The notes below the pieces were generated by a model. It saw only the letters and a program-made list of their open reading frames with translations. It did not search any database and was not told where the DNA came from. A stretch of 64,000 bases of DNA, from NCBI GenBank assembly GCA_023974075.1, contig JAMFTG010000175.1:43501-107500 (forward strand). The letters are read 5' to 3'. Below, piece by piece: positions 57,701 through 64,000 of this stretch. The DNA comes from Chaenocephalus aceratus (taxonomy: Eukaryota; Chordata; Actinopteri; Perciformes; Channichthyidae). The position numbers and the translations under genes are program-made. The first letter of the stretch is position 1, and every line of letters starts with the position of its first letter.

Positions 57701-59921
57701 AAGGAGTCAAAGTCAGTCAAAGTCAACTTTATTGTCAATCTCAAAATATGTTTGTGCACACAGAAAGATCGAAATACTGTTTAGGAGGAGTCTAAGGTCT
57801 GAATTCCCTGTATCATTTTTTTGTTCCACAGAGCGTTATTGGGCTATACTAAATAAACTTGACTTGATAATAACCACAAAGGTGTCTAAGGTCGGAATGT
57901 TTTTTTTCACAGAGCGTTGCCTCCATCGTTTCTTTTGCTTCAAAGACCGCTCAAATCTCTCCGCGGCTGATCAGACTGTCTCTGCCCCGACTGAAGCAGA
58001 GCAACATCTGCCTCCAGATCGGACCTCCGGCCGACTCAATCTGGACCGTAAGAGCACCGACAAATCATTTCATTATCTATCAGTGGCAGAGGTGGGAAGT
58101 AGTGCAGTACAAATACTTCGTTACTGTACTCCACTACTTATTTTTCTGGTATCAGTACTTTACTCCACTTCTTACATTTGTAACACAAATACCTGTACTT
58201 TCTACTTCTTACATGTTGAACCCAAATACCTGTACTTTCTACTTCTTACATGTTGAACACAAATACCTGTACTTTCTACTTCTCACATGTTTACACAAAT
58301 ACCTGTACTTTCTACTTCTTACATGTTGAACACAAATACCTGTACTTTCTACTTCTTACATGTTGAACACAAATACCTGTACTTTCTACTTCTCACATGT
58401 TGAACACAAACACCTGTACTTTCTACTTCTCACATGTTGAACACAAATACCTGTACTTTCTACTTCTTACATGTTGAACACAAATACCTGTACTTTCTAC
58501 TTCTTACACGTTGAACCCAAATACCTGAACTTTCTACTTCTCACATGTTGAACACAAATACCTGTACTTTCTACTTCTTACATGTTGAATACAAATACCT
58601 GTACTTTCTACTTCTTACACGTTGAACCCAAATACCTGAACTTTCTACTTCTCACATGTTGAACTCAAATACCTGTACTTTCTACTTCTTACATGTTGAA
58701 CTCAAATACCTGAACTTTCTACTTCTCACATGTTGAACACAAATACCTGTACTTTCTACTTCTCACATGTTGAACTCAAATACCTGTACTTTCTACTTCT
58801 CACATGTTGAACACAAATACCTGTACTTTCTACTTCTTACATTTTAAACACAAATACCTGTACTTTCTACTTCTCACATGTTGAACTCAAATACCTGTAC
58901 TTTCTACTTCTCACATGTTGAACACAAATACCTGTACTTTCTACTTCTTACATGTTGAACACAAATACCTGTACTTTCTACTTCTCTCATTTCCCAAACA
59001 GCTGGTTCCTTTAGTCTGAATGTGTGTTTGGTGCGTGATCATTATTCTTTAGAGTCACTGCGTGCCTATTGGTTGGAACACGATCCGTGTATCCATCACT
59101 TCCTGGTCTTCTCTACAGAAGAGGGACCAATGGAAACGTGGTCATGTTGCCGTTGTTCAGCATGGAAACATTCATTAGCTAACAATGACATTATTGTTCT
59201 ATTAATATAAAGGGAGGTTAGGTACTCTTTAAAATAGCTTAGTTTAGTTTAGTCAGTACTTCTACTTTTACCAGAGTATCTTTAAACACGAGTATCTATA
59301 CTTCTACTTGAGTGAAGGATGTGTGTACTTTTGCGATCTCTGGTTAGTGGAGGTTCTTTTAAAACCCTCCTAAACAGTAGAGGAATCCACATGCAGTTAT
59401 TCTTGTACATTCTTTCAAAGCAGTCTTGGAAGAAAGTCGTCTCAACAAAGTAAGAACAGTTTTGGCTGAATGTCTGTTTGCTCGACATCATCAGTCAATT
59501 AAATTAAAATATGTTCCAGCTGTTCAAACCAGCTCCATGTCGAGAACTGTAGAGCTGATGAGTTTCAATTAATGTGGAATTTTCCATCAGTTTCCATTCA
59601 TAGGCCAAACCGCTACCGGATGCGTCCTCTGCTGAAACACCACAGACAGATTTGTACTATCCGTCCGTTCCATCTTTGTTTTTTAAAGTCTGGCTCTTAC
59701 ATAGAAAGATTTTAAGTGAACATTTAGATTGATGACTTTCTGAAGTTGCTGTAAATCGATGTACAACATTGCTGAATTTCCCAAATCAGGTTTCGAAGGC
59801 GGCGAGGAAAGCCACAGCGAGTGATCGAGTTGAAATGTTAGCGGCACCGAAACAGCTTTCCAAAAACTACGTCCCTCCTCGAGATCCAGAGTGGAGCAGA
59901 AACACCGTCGTGTCCTCCTGA
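39606..59921 (+). CDS. thegl: Theg spermatid protein-like / sperm microtubule associated protein 2-like
   Basis: Eight exons with consistent phase: 39606-39627, 39702-39732, 42145-42201, 43715-43843, 45419-45559, 48797-48941, 57913-58047 and 59790-59921, making 263 aa. The start MSAKQRTGILSRFGPSER comes from a short first exon and is the least certain part. The body is a series of degenerate THEG repeats of the form 'W...S.RI..LA.PK': RILELAQHKTSKTVW, ARIQYLSRHKRDFSARE, SQYEHIVRLSTPGSR, VITPRLLQLSIPKLIRPDF, QISPRLIRLSLPRLKQSN and SDRVEMLAAPKQLSKNY. It ends with DPEWSRNTVVSS and TGA. An acidic EEEDEEEEEA linker lies in exon 5. THEG proteins are expressed in the male germ line and bind tubulin and chaperonin partners (family knowledge). 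The protein is shorter than the human homologue. Intron 6 (48942-57912) contains an antisense TRIM-like gene. The position after arl9 agrees with mammalian synteny. Confidence 0.87.
40046..40659. mobile_element. TTAA-flanked MITE in thegl intron 2, 614 bp
   Basis: The left end AGGTCACCTATCATGC and right end GCATGATAGGTCCCCT are bordered by TTAA at 40042-40045 and 40660-40663. A second, inverted copy is at 32748-33387. Confidence 0.8.
40966..41676. mobile_element. Candidate MITE with CATAAG ends in thegl intron 2
   Basis: The left end TTAACCCATAAGAACCC and right end GGGTCCTTATGAGTTTTAA are inverted repeats. The target duplication is unclear because the ends differ by two bases. The inside contains repeated 'atatgtcac' motifs and a C12 run. 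Confidence 0.55.
42667..42760. mobile_element. hAT-like element left end, partial
   Basis: CAGTGATTCTCAAATGGGGG at 42667 is a typical left end of a fish hAT MITE family related to the one at 3579. I could not find the matching right end downstream, so the true extent is unknown. Confidence 0.45.
45665..46020. repeat. Dispersed repeat copy A in thegl intron 5
   Basis: The part at 45870-45995 is nearly identical to 53040-53170 (both include 'ctagcgctccaacacattgt' and 'gagccggccagctaaccaat'). This copy lacks the right part found in the second copy. Confidence 0.7.
46021..48358. other. thegl intron 5 sequence, no gene seen
   Basis: The interval is AT-rich. Open frames at 46150-46414 and 46754-46999 have no splice context and no recognisable protein family. 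Confidence 0.4.
48359..48510. repeat. 20-bp minisatellite in thegl intron 5
   Basis: Seven or eight tandem units of 'ctccttagcaacggtctgtt', some shortened to 'ctcctaccaacggtctgtt'. Confidence 0.9.
49080..50809. mobile_element. TTAA-flanked non-autonomous element in thegl intron 6, 1.73 kb
   Basis: Terminal inverted repeats AGAGCCTGTGACA and TGTCACAGGCTCT are perfect over 13 bp, bordered by TTAA at 49076-49079 and 50810-50813. The inside has a diverged internal duplication (around 50225-50330 and 50440-50500, sharing 'cgccgaattgacatgaaagc') and a nested CAGTG-ended element. No transposase frame is seen. Confidence 0.8.
49390..50020. mobile_element. hAT-like element nested in the TTAA element
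   Basis: It starts CAGTGGTGGAATGGGAC and ends GGCCAGTCCGCCACTG, an imperfect inverted pair. The flanking octamers (CATGTAGC and CACCCAGC) agree at only 5 of 8 positions, so the target duplication is weak. 'gaccggcccacttcggtacc' is present twice inside. Confidence 0.5.
51062..51454. mobile_element. MITE with GGGTGTTTCTCAATGTCGAG ends, 393 bp
   Basis: The 20 bp ends are inverted copies of each other. AGGG is present on both flanks (51058-51061 and 51455-51458), a possible 4 bp target duplication. The palindrome at 37761-37933 shares the terminal motif. Confidence 0.75.
51725..52294. mobile_element. piggyBac-like MITE with CCCTCCTGTTGTCTTCG ends, 570 bp
   Basis: The right end CGAAGACAACAGGAGGG is the exact inverse of the left. 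The flanks TTAG and TCAA look like one-base variants of a TTAA target site. CCC-starting ends with TTAA targets are characteristic of piggyBac. The element contains a (CA)n tract at about 51962-52020 and no transposase. Confidence 0.7.
52562..52590. repeat. (AAC)n microsatellite
   Basis: About ten CAA/AAC units. Confidence 0.9.
52932..53285. repeat. Dispersed repeat copy B, next to the TRIM-like gene 3' end
   Basis: It shares 'ctagcgctccaacacattgt' through 'ggctctggtttcagacagag' with 45870-45995. Its right part ('aaatactaatatgaacctga') is shared with 25330-25365, so three fragments of one family lie in the window. Confidence 0.7.
53326..54842 (-). CDS. TRIM/finTRIM-like E3 ligase with RING broken by a microsatellite (probable pseudogene or RING-less form)
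   Basis: The minus strand encodes a tripartite-motif protein in one exon. Its RING begins with ISCSICPDLLKEPVTIPCGHN (two zinc-binding Cys, then the Cys-x-His pair), then runs straight into (GT)n at 54745-54661. The rest of the RING is missing. Reading resumes at KNTMLADLVEELTETG, but in a different frame from the RING start. Downstream, a single open frame to TAA at 53326-53328 contains B-box zinc motifs (CDFCTGRKL...CLQC...CEKHL, then CSRHDEVKKLFCRTDQ...CYLC...HKGHD), a long coiled coil rich in K, E and Q, and a PRY-SPRY (B30.2) domain with YWETEW, RLFGFNDSSWGLYC, KVGVYLDHSAGVLSFYSV and the end RPLYGGLLY. No in-frame ATG precedes the RING; TAG lies four codons upstream of the leucine codon at 54842. 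The first ATG after the repeat (54651-54649) would give a 441 aa RING-less protein. It lies antisense inside thegl intron 6. Which paralogue it is, I cannot say. Confidence 0.85.
54661..54745. repeat. (CA)n microsatellite within the RING coding region
   Basis: About 42 CA units on the plus strand, reading as alternating Cys-Val on the gene's strand. It replaces roughly the second half of the RING finger. Confidence 0.97.
55125..55430. repeat. Diverged tandem duplication upstream of the TRIM-like gene
   Basis: 'agtcttggctttcagaatat' occurs at about 55139 and 55360, each followed by similar sequence over about 80-90 bp ('gataagtacatttttgcagcttgt' and 'gataaatataactttgaagc' in the two copies). 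The left boundary of a related repeat is seen at 54973 and again near 63098 ('caggctcgaaaa'). Confidence 0.65.
55556..55582. repeat. Short (CA)n microsatellite
   Basis: About 13 CA units. Confidence 0.9.
56087..56352. mobile_element. Partial copy of the PIF/Harbinger-like element, inverted
   Basis: It begins TGGCGCTTTTCCACT after TTA and is the inverted counterpart of the right half of 17541-18259, including the 'agcgattctctctga' segment. It ends near 56352 without a second terminus, so it is truncated. Confidence 0.75.
56353..57912. other. thegl intron 6 sequence with hairpin, no gene seen
   Basis: A strong hairpin lies at 56899-56938 (GAGCATCAAAAGTTGA and its inverse with an 8 base loop). 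No coding exon is supported until thegl exon 7 at 57913. Confidence 0.4.
58086..59343. repeat. MITE-like element carrying a 37-bp satellite array in thegl intron 7
   Basis: The ends CAGAGGTGGGAAGTAGTG (left) and TTTTGCGATCTCTG (right) are an imperfect inverted pair with hAT-like termini. Inside, about 58165-58990, are some 22 tandem copies of a 37 bp unit built on 'cacaaatacctgtactttct'. The array expands what is otherwise a short MITE. Confidence 0.8.
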
Positions 59922-61253
<1,332 letters not shown>

Positions 61254-61672
61254 CATTTTCCCAAAGCCTCTCAGAATCCCCCTTTCAGAGGTCATAACTT
61301 TGTCGGTAACACCACAACCGGGCCACAGTTTAGTTCAGCGAGAGTGCCTGGATATCCACTAAGATCCCATAGCAAGTGAGTGTTACATAAAGAGGAGTCA
61401 TTGTGGTGTGTGCTGCTGCTCTCAGTGTGGGCTGTAAATCAGTGCAGCTTGTGGCTCAACCCGGCTAGACATGAAGGAGATTGGACCGACTTCCCTCTGG
61501 CAGGCTAATCTGGGATTAGCCTGCCATGATGGTGTTAGCTGCACGTCAAATCAAGCGCTTCCTTAACTAACAGGCAGACACCAGCCAGCCATACTTTAGA
61601 TGAGCCATGACTCAGATTCTTGAATGTATCTCTCTGTATGTTGAACAAATGAAAAGTCATAGTATGTCTTAA

Positions 61673-62279
61673 AGGTCCCATGTCATGTTTTTCTAGTTAT
61701 TACCCGTCCCCTTGTGTGCTATGAAGGTTTTTTCTACATGTACACGGTCTGCAGAGTCACAACCCCTCAAAGTACGCCCTGTAGCGAGTACAACTCTTAC
61801 ACAGGAAAGACCTGTCTATGCTGCTCCAGAACGCCTCGTTGGACATTTCTCTTTTTCCATTGTTTACTTCTTGGGTATAGTGACGTATTTCGGGTATAAT
61901 GACGTTACGTTTGGACAAATCCGCGGACTTCCTCACACACACTCGGTGGGACGTTGCTGCGAGGAGCAGGACACTGTGAGCTGGCACCACGGAACTCAGC
62001 CTGGGCACACACACAAACTCCCAGCCAGGCTGCGGGTGTGTGTGTGCCCAGGCTGAGTTCTGCGGTGTCTCGCTGTCTCGCAGACGGCCACTGGGCTCAC
62101 AGGGAGGGGGGGGCAGGAGCTCCAACAAGCCGTTTAGGACAGAGAGTGAATACACATTCTATACAGAGATGCTGTATGAGAAACCAATGTGAGTTTGGAA
62201 CATTGCACAATATAAATGTATTTTAGTAGACCTCAACAATGGAATTATGATCAGTAGAAATTGCCATGACATGGGACCT
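61673..62279. mobile_element. TTAA-flanked MITE, 607 bp
   Basis: Terminal inverted repeats AGGTCCCATGTCATG and CATGACATGGGACCT are perfect over 15 bp, with TTAA at 61669-61672 and 62280-62283. Inside is an imperfect palindrome at about 61990-62062 around 'cagcctgggcacacacaca'. Confidence 0.85.
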
Positions 62280-62283
62280 TTAA

Positions 62284-62620
62284 TATTTGAAAAAATATCA
62301 TGGAAAAAGTCATAGTATGGTGTATTGAAAATGTCATATAAAAGACATGGTACAGTTTGTTAAAAAAGGGTTATACTCTAGTGTAGTCAGTCAAAAATAT
62401 CATAACAAAAATCTAAATTAATAGTTTGAAATAACAAGAGAAAAGTCATGAAAATATCATAAGAATCATTAAAATATCAAGAAAAAGTCATAGTATAATA
62501 TCTCTAAATGTCAAAAAAGTATTTGTGTAGTATGTCGAAAATATCATAAAAAAGCCATAGATAGTATAGTTAAAGATATAATGAAATAAGTCATAGTATA
62601 GTGTATCCAAAAGAAAGTCA
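62284..62620. repeat. Degenerate tandem array of 'aaaagtcatagtat / gaaaatatcat' units
   Basis: Irregular repeats of 30-50 bp sharing 'aaaagtcatagtat' and 'aaaatatcat'. The array abuts the TTAA MITE, and the same motif ('aaaagtcatagtatgtctt') lies just left of the MITE, so the MITE landed in the array. Confidence 0.7.
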
Positions 62621-64000
62621 TGTATATACAAAGCGTGCATCTTGTAATGGTGTAAGATGTAAATTGCCCCCTGTCCAATAATTGAAAGAAAGCTTGGTTT
62701 ATGTCTTAGGAAATACATTTTGGTTAGTAACAGCCAACGGTTAACAGGTGTGGTTACAGTCAGTGATTCTGACATAATATAATCTCTAAAGAAAGTATGT
62801 TTCTTATGTAACTAATACGTTTGCTGACTTCCTCTTCGCTGTCTCAGCCGTCTTGCTTTATCACTTGTTCTGTGCCAACATCCTCCGCAGGATGTGGAGA
62901 GCCTGCTGCCCACACCTTCTGCAAAACACAGGAAGCACTTAAAAATAGATGTTTCGGATAATAATAAACACACTTAGCATTAATTACATTAACGGGTTTA
63001 TTTTTAAGGAGGTTCTTGTTATGACACCTTCCTGCTTTACACCTCTGTGATTTAACACATATTTAACGCTTCAGTGCTTAACCCGTTAAGCCCCAAGCCT
63101 GTTTCTCAGGTCTCAGGCTCGAAAAGGACATTTCCAGAACAAATTACCATAACTACACTTCTAAAAGGGGAAAAGAGCCAATCAAATCGAAGGGGAATTT
63201 CCACATACACACCAACGTTACCATTGAGAAGTGGGGGCTATGCGCACGCAGTTTGTCGAAAGCGAAACCTGTCTTACGCTCTGAAATCTGAAAACGTAAA
63301 ACTTTATTGCTGATGGATTATCAGAAATCATTTCAAAGTGACACAGACACATTGGCTTAACATGGATTAACCTACAGCAGCGTTTTTACCGTTTTAATGC
63401 CATTGAAGACAACTTTTGATCAGACAACAACAAAGGTAAGTGTTGGCTACCTAATGCTACGTGGTGTGATGTCTGTTTTTGTTTCTAATGTCGCAAGTTC
63501 TGATCATGGAGTGATGATACAGATACCTATCGAACCTGTGTAATCTCACGATGCTAATCGATGGGTTGGATTTGCATTTACGATAAGTAATAAGGGGTTT
63601 ATACCGCGAGTTCTGTGCTAACGGCGTTAGCATTTTTTCGCTCAGGGCTAATTCAGAGGCTCAGCGTTAGTCTTGAAAATTGTTCATATCATCAGTTAGC
63701 TAAGATTCTTCCCGTTACATGGATATGAAACATTCATAGTTTATTAAATATTAAGAAGCCCTCAGACGCTGTTTCCTGCAGATGATGCGTCTTTCCGCCC
63801 GCCGGCGGGGGGGTGGGGTTCAACAGGTTAAGAACCATCACCTATTGGAGGAAAATGGAGTTTAAGCTTGATCTCCTGAAGTTGCTGCAGATTATAAAGT
63901 AGTAGGCGCGTTTACAACGGAGTACTTTTCCCCGTACTATTCCCGTTTAGTTCCGCTAGTTCAAGCCAGAGCCCTATAATAGAAATACGGCGCTGGTTCA
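62621..64000. other. Intergenic sequence, no gene seen
   Basis: No exon can be supported. The segment near 63095-63190 resembles the region at 54970-55020 and is probably a dispersed repeat. A possible new element begins near 63900 ('gcgcgtttacaacggagtac') and runs off the window. Confidence 0.4.

Overview
This is a 64 kb stretch of a teleost fish nuclear genome. It shows multi-exon genes with GT-AG introns, large AT-rich introns and intergenic spaces, many dinucleotide and trinucleotide microsatellites, several families of short non-autonomous DNA transposons with recognisable target-site duplications, degenerate LINE fragments, and a TRIM/finTRIM-type gene. There are no prokaryotic operons, CRISPR arrays or tRNA/rRNA genes that I can support.

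Layout from left to right. Positions 1-3900 hold a (GAA)n tract, two nested or abutting LINE fragments and a hAT-type miniature element. leprotl1 (minus strand, 6968-11306, 4 coding exons, 131 aa) and srp72 (plus strand, 11884-22246, 19 exons) are divergent, with 577 bp between their start codons. A 1.6 kb inverted-repeat (fold-back) element follows at 23521-25111. A snapc1-like gene lies at 25508-27188, arl9 at 28651-36677 (4 exons), and thegl/spmap2l at 39606-59921 (8 exons, 263 aa). The 9 kb intron 6 of thegl contains an antisense TRIM/finTRIM-like gene (53326-54842) whose RING finger is broken by a CA/GT microsatellite. The last 4 kb (59922-64000) has no gene I can support and holds a 224 bp (GT)n tract and another TTAA-flanked miniature element.

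The order SRP72 - ARL9 - THEGL matches the mammalian block (human 4q12), so the backbone is conserved synteny; the SNAPC1-like gene and LEPROTL1 are extra neighbours. The genes serve unrelated housekeeping or tissue-specific roles: endosomal trafficking (leprotl1), signal recognition particle (srp72), snRNA transcription (snapc1-like), an Arf-like GTPase (arl9) and a sperm microtubule-associated repeat protein (thegl).

Three of the genes (srp72 last exon, arl9 first exon, snapc1-like second exon) each need one extra base at or near a short homopolymer or purine-rich run to keep the conserved frame. This pattern suggests single-base deletions in the assembly, or less likely real lesions. I did not find a convincing new multi-gene system. 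The most unusual items are the microsatellite-replaced RING domain, the large fold-back element, a probable U12-type intron in srp72, and a snapc1-like gene with one long exon followed by an intron almost filled by a repeat.
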